DNA from: an uncultured Ruminococcus sp.
Lineage (GTDB): Bacteria > Bacillota_A > Clostridia > RUG12999
Length of the DNA: 9,651 bases
Direction of reading: 5' to 3'
Assembly: GCA_902783995.1 (NCBI GenBank)
Contig: CACZTG010000100.1
Location: 1 to 9,651, forward strand
Made by a program: the position numbers and the translations under genes
The notes under the pieces: generated by a model
The model's database searches: none
Told to the model about the DNA's origin: nothing
The model's input: the letters and a program-made list of their open reading frames with translations, nothing else
Shown here: positions 1 through 6,266 of the stretch, piece by piece
Layout: each line of letters opens with the position of its first letter
Position numbering within the stretch: position 1 is the first letter of the stretch

Positions 1-174
1 GCTGAACAATCATTTGATTACACTGTATCAGTAAAACAGATTAATGTAGCAGAAGAGTGCGAAAAGGTTGATAATTCCTTAATGAATCAGACTACTGACA
101 AACCCACCATTTTCAGGTGGGTTTTTGTCGTATATATTAGATATTTCATCATTGTTGATAAAAAGTGCAAGTGA
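1..174 (+). CDS. possible 3' end of an unidentified gene
   Basis: One plus-strand frame stays open from the window edge to a TGA at 172-174, giving 57 residues with no family I recognise. The other two plus frames stop at base 5 or base 34. The open frame runs straight through the terminator hairpin at 97-129, so residues past about 32 would be translated terminator and the last bases would fall in the REP-like repeat. Either the upstream gene really ends this way (for example a degraded or truncated mobile-element gene), or the frame is open by chance and the true gene ends outside the window. Little else can be said. Confidence 0.22.
   Translation, partial: AEQSFDYTVSVKQINVAEECEKVDNSLMNQTTDKPTIFRWVFVVYIRYFIIVDKKCK
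97..129 (+). terminator. rho-independent terminator of the upstream gene
   Basis: A perfect 9-bp stem (100-108 with 116-124, AAACCCACC/GGTGGGTTT) has a 7-nt loop and runs into a T tract. Flanking GACA and TGTC can extend the pairing with two bulged T residues. It points rightward, so it ends a transcript entering from the left edge and insulates the hydrolase gene downstream. Confidence 0.8.
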
Positions 175-200
175 CAGTGGGGACGTGCCATTTTTGTCAC
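171..200. repeat. REP-like palindromic element, copy A
   Basis: The element begins GTGACAGTGGGGACGTGCC and ends TGTCAC, so its ends form a perfect 6-bp inverted repeat (171-176 with 195-200). The first 19 bp recur exactly at 1317-1335 on the other side of the hydrolase gene. The design, a GC-rich GGGGACG core between TGACA/TGTCA arms, resembles dispersed short palindromes I associate with clostridial REP-like elements mobilised by IS200-like (RAYT) transposases. No such transposase is in the window, so the class is inference. Confidence 0.6.
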
Positions 201-207
201 GTTTTCA

Positions 208-236
208 TTGACTTTTCAGCTGCGTTATGGTAATAT
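208..236 (+). promoter_or_regulatory. sigma-A-type promoter for the GH20 gene
   Basis: TTGACT (208-213) and TAATAT (231-236) are separated by 17 bp, 32 bp before the ATG at 269. A GAGGGG ribosome binding site lies at 255-260. The -35 box starts only 8 bp after the REP-like element, so that hairpin lies just upstream of the polymerase site. Confidence 0.6.
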
Positions 237-268
237 ATTGCTATAAGTATGCATGAGGGGTAGTTAAG

Positions 269-1294
269 ATGAATAATTTAAAAATAAAAGGAGTTCATTT
301 TTGTGTTTTTCCGGAAACCAAGCTTAAATTTTTGGAAAAGTGCATAAGAACGTGCGCCGGGTGCGGATATACTCATATTGTTCTTGAATTCTGGGGAATG
401 TTAAAATACGACTGTATGAAAGAACTCGGCTGGAATATCGCGTACTCAAAGGAAAAAATAAAGAGCGTCATAGATATTGCGAGGTCACTCGGAATGGAAA
501 TAATACCCATGTTCAACCATTTGGGTCACGCCGCGCAAAGCAGAGGTTGCAGCGGAAAGCATGTTGTTCTGGATCAGAATCCCGGACTTGAGCATCTTTT
601 CAGGTCCCACGGCTGGGAATGGGATATTGAAAAAGATGAGGTCCTTGATTTATTAAGACAAATCCGTATGGAGCTTATCGAATTATGCGGAGACGGAGAG
701 TATTTTCATCTTGGCTGCGATGAAGCTTATATGTTCGGAACAAGAGAAAATGCCTCCGATATTTTGTGCGATTATTTAAACAGTATTCAATCCGAACTAT
801 CCAAAGTGGGAAGAAGGGCGATAATATGGGGAGATATGTTTCTCGCAAAAAGCGATTTTGAAAACGAGAAATATTTTTACCAGGCAAATCTGAAATCATC
901 CGAAGCGTCCCGTGAAGCATTAAAGAAATTGAATAAAAAAATCATAATAGCGGATTGGCAATACGATATATTTTCGGGTAAATGGAAAAGCTCGGCTATG
1001 TTTAAAAAGGCCGGATTTGATGTGCTTTGCTGCCCGTGGGATAATATGGAAAACGCAAGAACCGCCGTTGACTGCGCGGTCGATGAAGAGCTTTTCGGCG
1101 TCATTCATACCACATGGGATACATTGGATAACGGCTTCAGAACGATGGTATATACGGGACTTTTGATGAATTCGGAAGACCGCAATGCCGTTATCCCGAA
1201 AGAAGTAGGCTTTATCACTTCAAGCATTGTCAGAAAAATGATGCCGTCCCGCGGCAAATACGAGGATGCCGGATGGCGCGAGCATCAGATTTAA
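269..1294 (+). CDS. glycoside hydrolase family 20-like protein (beta-N-acetylhexosaminidase fold)
   Basis: This 341-residue protein is probably an exo-acting hydrolase removing terminal N-acetylhexosamine. The key sign is HLGCDE at residues 147-152, the GH20 H-x-G-x-D-E motif, in which the Asp-Glu pair (D151, E152) carries out substrate-assisted catalysis. Barrel-type segments NHLGH (83-87), WGD (187-189), DWQYD (229-233) and TTWDTLDNG (281-289) fit the aromatic-lined GH20 pocket. It is only the catalytic barrel: the N-terminal GH20b domain of classical enzymes is missing. There is no signal peptide, so it should act in the cytoplasm, on imported oligosaccharides. The start is supported by GAGGGG 8 nt upstream. 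The gene is monocistronic, with a terminator before it, an opposing gene after it, and REP-like repeats on both sides. The exact substrate cannot be read from the sequence. Confidence 0.78.
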   Translation: MNNLKIKGVHFCVFPETKLKFLEKCIRTCAGCGYTHIVLEFWGMLKYDCMKELGWNIAYSKEKIKSVIDIARSLGMEIIPMFNHLGHAAQSRGCSGKHVVLDQNPGLEHLFRSHGWEWDIEKDEVLDLLRQIRMELIELCGDGEYFHLGCDEAYMFGTRENASDILCDYLNSIQSELSKVGRRAIIWGDMFLAKSDFENEKYFYQANLKSSEASREALKKLNKKIIIADWQYDIFSGKWKSSAMFKKAGFDVLCCPWDNMENARTAVDCAVDEELFGVIHTTWDTLDNGFRTMVYTGLLMNSEDRNAVIPKEVGFITSSIVRKMMPSRGKYEDAGWREHQI

Positions 1295-1306
1295 AAAGCG
1301 AACTCG

Positions 1307-1343
1307 GTGACAGTGTGTGACAGTGGGGACGTGCCCTTGCCAC
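1307..1343. repeat. REP-like element, copy B
   Basis: GTGACAGT occurs twice in a row (1307-1314 and 1317-1324). The second belongs to an exact copy of the 19-mer found in copy A (1317-1335). The 3' arm is degenerate (GCCAC instead of GTCAC), but GTGG (1323-1326) can still pair with CCAC (1340-1343). The element begins 13 bp after the GH20 stop codon. Confidence 0.6.
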
Positions 1344-1401
1344 AATAGAAAAAAATTTATATTTTGATGAACGTCGAAATGACAATTTCAAAGAATAAAT
1401 A

Positions 1402-1424
1402 TCAAAGGGACGGTTCTTCTGACA
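1402..1424 (+). repeat. REP-like element, copy C (GGGACGG type)
   Basis: This 23-bp unit has TCA at its left end, a GGGACGGTTC core (1407-1416) and TGACA at its right end. It matches the reverse complement of 1443-1465 at 18 of 23 positions, so it is the sister of copy D in opposite orientation. It shares the GGGACG core with copies A and B. Confidence 0.55.
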
Positions 1425-1438
1425 ACCTCATAACAGCA

Positions 1439-1471
1439 AATGTGTCAAGGGAGCCGTCCCCTTGACACATT
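1439..1471. repeat. REP-like hairpin, copy D, perfect 13-bp stem
   Basis: Bases 1439-1451 pair perfectly with 1459-1471 around a 7-nt loop (1452-1458). The stem contains TGTGTCAAGG and its complement. It lies about 70 bp beyond the stop codon of the minus-strand transporter gene and could terminate or protect that transcript's 3' end. Neither strand has a clear T tract after it, so calling it a rho-independent terminator is not justified. Confidence 0.65.
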
Positions 1472-1537
1472 ATTATATCAGCTTTTTTGGCGTCTGCCGA
1501 CTCTGCTTAAATTATACCGTTCCGGTTTTTGAGTTCC

Positions 1538-3127
1538 TTAATCTTTCCAGTCAAATTCGGGTTCCTTAGCACCTTTTTTGACCTTCTTATAAACTGCCTG
1601 AACAATCGGACCGGAAATGAATGCCAGAACCGTTATGCCCCAGCCGGCAACAATGTTGCTCCAAAGCGGATAGCCGCCGTAGATGCCGGTGCCGCTTGCA
1701 AAGTGATTGTTGTAAATGTTCCAGCAGCAAAAGCCGAGCAGCACAATGGGTGCGATAAACTTCACCGAAAGCTTGAACCACCACAACGGCATTTTGAAGC
1801 TTCCTGTGTTTTTGTTGATTTCTTTTAAGATAATCTCCGGCTTGAAGAACCAGCCGACAAAGAAACATTCTAATGCGCCGACCAAAATCATATTATACTG
1901 ATTTGTCCAGTTATCCACCGTGTCAAGCCACGCAAGACCGCTTTTGGTTGCATAAAGCAGCGAAATCACACCCGCCACGATGCAGACACCAAGCGTTGTC
2001 TTATGCGGGTTGATTTTGAATTTATCTGCAACGGCGGTAGAAACGCCCTCTGCAATGGAAAACGCAGAATCGATTGCCAGCGAGCAAAGGCATAGATAGA
2101 ATACCAATCCGAATGCCGCATTGACCCAGCCGACACTTGTGAGCTTTATGATAGCGGTCGGATAAATGATGAACGCTGTTACGATACCCGACGAAGACAT
2201 ATCACTCGCCGTCATGCCAACACCGTACATAGTAGTAAACATTACAATACCGGACAAAACGCTGACAAAAAGGTCGGAGAATGCGATGATGAGCGCATCT
2301 GCCGCAATATTTGCATCGTCTTTCACATACGAACCGTATGCGAACATAATTGCCATCATAATGGATAGAGAATAGAATACCTGTCCCATAGCGTCAACGA
2401 TTAAGTTCGGGAGCATATTGACGGCGTTGCCATCTTTATCCACAGAATGGATAACCGATTGAAAGTCCGGCGTAAAGAGCTTTTTCAAGCCTTCGCCCGA
2501 GCCCTGCATCGAGATTCCCTTAACTGCAAGTATTCCGAGGAATATAATCGGCAGCAGCAAACCGGTGTATTTTACGACTTTTCCTGCCGAAACTGTGCCT
2601 TTCCGGATACAAAGGTAAATCAGTACCCATCCGAAAGCAAGACATGCAATTACCGTCCACGATGGTGTAAACGAACCGTTATTCCAGCCGAGCTCGGGGT
2701 TACCGATCAAATCACCGAAAACACCTTGTGCCGCCGGAGCTGCATCAGCTCCCATTGCGGTGATACCCGCAAACTTGAAACTGAAGATTGCCATCATGAT
2801 TACCCATGCAAAAACAACCGCGTAATATGTAGTAATGACGAATGCGTTTGTGGTACCTGCCCAGCCGACGAACTCGGCTTTCTTATTTACCGCACGCATT
2901 GCGCCGGGTGCGCCCAGCTTGGTTTTGCGTCCGAGCGAAATTTCCATCATCAGAAGCGGAACGCCCAAAACAAGCATCGCTAAAATATATACCAGCAGGA
3001 AAGCCCCGCCGCCGTACTTTGCCGCCAGCCCCGGAAAACGCCATGCGTTGCCAAGTCCGACCGCAGAGCCGATCGCAGCCATGATAAATGTGCCGCGACT
3101 TGCCCATGTTTCTCTTTTTTCAGCCAT
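1538..3127 (-). CDS. sodium-dependent transporter, NSS/SNF (SLC6-like) family
   Basis: This 529-residue inner-membrane symporter imports an amino acid or similar amine using the sodium gradient. TM1 carries the family signature around GSAVGLGNAWRFP (20-32), the unwound substrate and sodium site. GGGAF (39-43) begins TM2 and LSIMMAIMFAYGSYV (254-268) is TM6. By eye there are 12 hydrophobic segments, the full LeuT/SLC6 number rather than the 11 of many bacterial members. TM8 reads LAIDSAFSIAEG (350-361), placing Asp353 where SLC6 transporters have the sodium-site Asp and LeuT has Thr354. TM7 has Asp285 at the position of LeuT Glu290, where chloride-dependent relatives have Asn or Ser. This suggests chloride-independent transport. 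The start is fixed by AGGAGG at 3135-3140. It is a single-gene unit with a consensus promoter, and its substrate cannot be told from the sequence. Confidence 0.93.
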   Translation of the reverse strand: MAEKRETWASRGTFIMAAIGSAVGLGNAWRFPGLAAKYGGGAFLLVYILAMLVLGVPLLMMEISLGRKTKLGAPGAMRAVNKKAEFVGWAGTTNAFVITTYYAVVFAWVIMMAIFSFKFAGITAMGADAAPAAQGVFGDLIGNPELGWNNGSFTPSWTVIACLAFGWVLIYLCIRKGTVSAGKVVKYTGLLLPIIFLGILAVKGISMQGSGEGLKKLFTPDFQSVIHSVDKDGNAVNMLPNLIVDAMGQVFYSLSIMMAIMFAYGSYVKDDANIAADALIIAFSDLFVSVLSGIVMFTTMYGVGMTASDMSSSGIVTAFIIYPTAIIKLTSVGWVNAAFGLVFYLCLCSLAIDSAFSIAEGVSTAVADKFKINPHKTTLGVCIVAGVISLLYATKSGLAWLDTVDNWTNQYNMILVGALECFFVGWFFKPEIILKEINKNTGSFKMPLWWFKLSVKFIAPIVLLGFCCWNIYNNHFASGTGIYGGYPLWSNIVAGWGITVLAFISGPIVQAVYKKVKKGAKEPEFDWKD

Positions 3128-3204
3128 AAAAAATCCTCCTCTTTGTTAAAAAATAGAATCTGCTTTAAATGATTCGTCACAAAAACAGTTTTATCTTGTT
3201 GAAA

Positions 3205-3233
3205 ATTATATCATATCTTATACAAAATGTCAA
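3205..3233 (-). promoter_or_regulatory. consensus sigma-A promoter for the NSS transporter
   Basis: On the minus strand TTGACA (3233-3228) and TATAAT (3210-3205) are both exact and separated by exactly 17 bp. Transcription should begin near 3198, giving a leader of about 70 nt before the ATG at 3127. I see no strong hairpin in that leader. Confidence 0.85.
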
Positions 3234-3280
3234 TACATCCATATTTTCTTTGCCCGGATTTGTATGAAGAAGAACCTTCG

Positions 3281-3309
3281 GTTAAAAAAACAGCTTTTTG
3301 TTTTTTAAC
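3281..3309. repeat. AT-rich inverted repeat between divergent promoters
   Basis: GTTAAAAAA (3281-3289) and TTTTTTAAC (3301-3309) form a perfect 9-bp inverted repeat with an 11-nt spacer. It sits just before the -35 box of the exonuclease promoter and about 50 bp upstream of the transporter promoter. It could be an operator or just AT-rich sequence; there is no transcript for it to terminate. Confidence 0.35.
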
Positions 3310-3312
3310 ATA

Positions 3313-3341
3313 TTGATTTTTTACATTATTTATGTTAAAAT
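3313..3341 (+). promoter_or_regulatory. promoter for the exodeoxyribonuclease III gene
   Basis: TTGATT (3313-3318) and TAAAAT (3336-3341) are 17 bp apart. Transcription near 3348 would leave a short leader with an AAGGA ribosome binding site (3356-3360) before the ATG at 3371. The region is very AT-rich, which raises the chance of a fortuitous match. Confidence 0.55.
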
Positions 3342-3370
3342 TAATAAAAAACAAAAAGGAACGGTGAAAA

Positions 3371-4126
3371 ATGAAACTGATATCATGGAATGTAAACGGT
3401 TTAAGAGCTGTAATAAATAAAGACTTTGAAAAAATTTTCAGGGAACTTGACGCCGATATCTTTTGTCTGCAGGAAACAAAGCTTCAGGCGGGACAAATTG
3501 ACCTCAGCTTTGAAGGCTACAGCTCATATTGGAACTACGCCGAAAAAAAAGGCTATTCCGGCACAGCCGTTTTTACAAAGAAGGAACCGATTGGCGTTAC
3601 ATACGGGCTCGGAATTGATGTTCACGACCACGAAGGCAGGGTTATAACGCTTGAGTTTGATAATTTTTATTTTGTATGCGTATATACTCCCAACTCGCAG
3701 GACGAGCTGAAGCGGCTTGATTACCGTATGGCGTGGGAGGACGCTTTTCGTGAATATTTGTGTTCGCTTTCTGCAAAAAAATGGGTTATAGTTTGCGGTG
3801 ATATGAATGTTGCGGCAACGGAAATTGACCTAAAAAACCCAAAAACAAACCTTCACAACGCGGGTTTTACGGCAGAAGAAAGAGAAAAATTCGCGCTTCT
3901 TTTAAAAAGTGGCTTTACCGACACCTTCAGGCATTTTTATCCGAAGCTTGAAGGCGCGTATTCATGGTGGTCGTACCGTTTTCACGCGAGAGAAAAGAAC
4001 GCAGGCTGGCGTATAGACTACTTTTTAACCTCGGAAAGCCTTAAAGATAAGCTTGAAAGCGCCTCCATTCACTCCGAAATTTTCGGCTCCGACCACTGTC
4101 CGGTCGAGCTTGTTATTAACATTTAA
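3371..4126 (+). CDS. xth: exodeoxyribonuclease III (AP endonuclease, ExoA/Xth family)
   Basis: This 251-residue enzyme of the endonuclease/exonuclease/phosphatase fold cuts DNA at abasic sites and trims 3' blocked ends in base excision repair. The full family motif set is present: ISWNVNGLRA (4-13), LQETK with the metal-binding Glu35 (33-37), VYTPNSQ with Tyr105 (104-110), GDMNVA with Asp144 and Asn146 (143-148), GWRIDYF with Asp216 (212-218), and GSDHCPV with the catalytic Asp241-His242 pair (239-245). Length is typical of the bacterial ExoIII/ExoA group (about 250-270). The start is supported by AAGGA about 10 nt upstream. It is transcribed alone, divergent from the transporter and convergent with the SLH operon. 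I see no LexA-type operator. Confidence 0.96.
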   Translation: MKLISWNVNGLRAVINKDFEKIFRELDADIFCLQETKLQAGQIDLSFEGYSSYWNYAEKKGYSGTAVFTKKEPIGVTYGLGIDVHDHEGRVITLEFDNFYFVCVYTPNSQDELKRLDYRMAWEDAFREYLCSLSAKKWVIVCGDMNVAATEIDLKNPKTNLHNAGFTAEEREKFALLLKSGFTDTFRHFYPKLEGAYSWWSYRFHAREKNAGWRIDYFLTSESLKDKLESASIHSEIFGSDHCPVELVINI

Positions 4127-4136
4127 TTTTCTGTTT

Positions 4137-4168
4137 AAAAGCACCCGACTGTGAAGCCGGGTGCTTTT
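4137..4168. terminator. bidirectional rho-independent terminator
   Basis: A perfect 11-bp stem (AAAAGCACCCG at 4137-4147 with CGGGTGCTTTT at 4158-4168) has a 10-nt loop. It has T runs on both strands and lies between two converging genes: 10 bp after the exonuclease stop and 6 bp before the end of the SLH gene. It should end both transcripts. Confidence 0.9.
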
Positions 4169-4174
4169 CCGATT

Positions 4175-6250
4175 TTATCTTGACAAATAATTGTAAAGTA
4201 TTACCGCCGCGTCCGCCCTTGTGAGAAGCCCGGCGGGATTAAAATTACCGTTTCCGTCTCCGCCTATAACCTTCATTCCCGCAAGTATGCTTATGCTTCC
4301 CGTGTTTTCGGCTACATCAGCGAACATAGGCTTATAAATGCCTTCAATATCAGCAACCTCACGGTAGCCGAGCGCCGACACAAGCATAACTGCCGCCTGT
4401 TCTCTTGAAACGGCCGCGTCGGGCTCACGCTGTCCTTTTTCCAAAATTCCCCTGTTATACGCAAAACGATATGCCGCTTCGTAATCATAATCTTCGGTTA
4501 TTAATGCGCTGCTGTAGCTTTCAAATACCGAGCGAAGAAACGCAAGAAAATCTTTCTGAGTTATATATTCTTGAGGCTTATACTCGCTACCGCCATAGCC
4601 TATGCCGCAGCCGCAAAGCGTTGTTATCGCTTTTTCCGCGTAATGTCCCGAAATATCCGTATATTCTTCCGCCGCTTTAACTTCCTCATTCATCTGTTTG
4701 CCTGTAAAAGCGTCAATCACAGTGTTTCCTCCGAGATAATATACCGCTATGGCCTTATCATATTTTTTAAGTTCTTCGCTGCTGCAGGTAAAAACATACA
4801 TCGGCTCAAAAACAGCCTTGTCAAATATAATATCTGCTGCCGTGTCAATATCCAAAACCCCTTCCGGCAAAGGAAAGCTCTCTTTTGAGCGGTTAAGGTT
4901 AAAACGCAGTAATTCACCTGTTTCCTCATCAATATTGACGGAAATATTGTCAAAGTCACATCGGATACCGTTTACGTATCTTGTATATTCCAAATAGCCG
5001 TCTGACGAGTGAAGCTCCGAAAAACGAAAACCGTTATTTTCATCTTTTGAAGGAAAATACTTTGGCGCAAGGCTTTTCAAAGCCGCTTCCCCAAGCTCTT
5101 TAAGCTTGTCCGAATCAAGCTTTTTACCGCTTTCTTTATCATTATACGTATATTTTGAAAAAGCCGTGATTTCGCCTGTTTCGGCGTTTACCGCAGCATA
5201 TGCGTCTGTTTTGTCGTCATCCGAAAAATATAAGCGGTACAAATAAGCTTTCTCATTATATTTATCCTTATAAAGATTTACGCTTTTAAGCGTCAGCTTA
5301 TCGGAAAGCTTAACCGCCTTGTTTGAACGGACAAGCCTTTCCGCTTCCTTTTCGGAGATAAGCCCCGCAATTTTTTCAAGCTCCGCTGTTTCGGCAGGGC
5401 TTAAATATGACGCTCCGCCGCTCTCATCCGCCGCCGCTTTTGATTCCATCGCCCCGTTCCTGCCGAAGTAATGGTCATATGTTGGTGAAATACGCTTAAC
5501 AACCTCTCCCGTCACCGCGCTTATGTATTCTTCACTGTCTCTGTCCTTCGGAAGCCACACAAGCACATTTTTGTATCCGTCCCCGCGTCCGTCCCATTCT
5601 CTCTGATAACAAAGCTCAAAACCGAAATTTTCCTTATAACTTTCTGCGGCTGCTTTAAAATCTATAATCTTATCCACATTCTCATACTCAACGCCGTCCG
5701 TATAATCAATCCGGAAATTTGTCACTTCGCCGTCGGCAGTTACCGCGACATAACCGCTGTTATCGCGTACAGGAAGCCCGTTTTCAAAAAGCTGAACGGT
5801 AAAATTTCTGTTTCCGCCCGAAATACTTTCATTTCTATCGTTGCTCCACACCTTAACCTTTCCTGCTAAAGAAGGGTTGATTTTTTCGGCAAATTCTATT
5901 ATTTTTTCGCTAAGTTCCGCGTTTGATAATTTCGCGAACGATAACTTATCATCTCTGACGTATTCAGAGCTGTATTTGTTATAACTTATAATAACCCCGT
6001 TATCTTTTATCGAAACATAAAGGTTTTTAAAATCATTGTCATTTTCAAAAGACCACTCAAAGCTGTAAACCGTACCATCTTCATCTGTTCTTGAATCCGT
6101 TGTCACCTTGTCGTATTCGTCCGTCGAGCCTATTCTTTCCTTTACAATTTTCAAAAATTTCTCCGTGTCCGCAGCCCTGCTGTCTGCCGCAAAAGCCGCA
6201 ATCTGCAGAATAAGTGTTAAAATCAGAATAAAAACAAATAAATTTTTCAT
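4175..6250 (-). CDS. secreted SLH-domain protein with YcdB/YcdC/PepSY-like repeats
   Basis: The 691-residue product starts with a signal peptide (KN followed by a hydrophobic run at about 4-20 and an Ala-rich cleavage region near AFAAD). Residues about 28-520 hold repeated alpha/beta units typical of YcdB/YcdC and PepSY-like extracellular domains: pieces such as YVAVTADGEVTNF (167-179), YAAVNAETGEITAF (351-364) and ISVNIDEETGELLRF (436-450) recur. The C-terminus carries three SLH-type units at about 530-573, 590-632 and 642-690. Their signature segments are ITQKDFLAFL, VSREQAAVML and LTRADAAVIL; the first lacks the usual Arg. SLH domains bind secondary cell-wall polymer, so the protein should be held on the outer wall. 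It is the last gene of the sigma-factor operon, 16 nt after the previous stop, with its own AAAGGAGG (6257-6264). Its molecular role is unknown; it may sense or change the wall. Confidence 0.85.
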   Translation of the reverse strand: MKNLFVFILILTLILQIAAFAADSRAADTEKFLKIVKERIGSTDEYDKVTTDSRTDEDGTVYSFEWSFENDNDFKNLYVSIKDNGVIISYNKYSSEYVRDDKLSFAKLSNAELSEKIIEFAEKINPSLAGKVKVWSNDRNESISGGNRNFTVQLFENGLPVRDNSGYVAVTADGEVTNFRIDYTDGVEYENVDKIIDFKAAAESYKENFGFELCYQREWDGRGDGYKNVLVWLPKDRDSEEYISAVTGEVVKRISPTYDHYFGRNGAMESKAAADESGGASYLSPAETAELEKIAGLISEKEAERLVRSNKAVKLSDKLTLKSVNLYKDKYNEKAYLYRLYFSDDDKTDAYAAVNAETGEITAFSKYTYNDKESGKKLDSDKLKELGEAALKSLAPKYFPSKDENNGFRFSELHSSDGYLEYTRYVNGIRCDFDNISVNIDEETGELLRFNLNRSKESFPLPEGVLDIDTAADIIFDKAVFEPMYVFTCSSEELKKYDKAIAVYYLGGNTVIDAFTGKQMNEEVKAAEEYTDISGHYAEKAITTLCGCGIGYGGSEYKPQEYITQKDFLAFLRSVFESYSSALITEDYDYEAAYRFAYNRGILEKGQREPDAAVSREQAAVMLVSALGYREVADIEGIYKPMFADVAENTGSISILAGMKVIGGDGNGNFNPAGLLTRADAAVILYNYLSR

Positions 6251-6266
6251 TATAATCCTCCTTTGT

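Noticed and set aside
1530..1830. Plus-strand frame 1529-1828
   Set aside because: It lies antisense within the 3' part of the transporter gene with no supporting signals.
2447..2983. 178-codon plus-strand open frame inside the transporter gene
   Set aside because: It is antisense to a clearly conserved NSS transporter, has no ribosome binding site or promoter and no recognisable domain; it is a shadow of the real frame.
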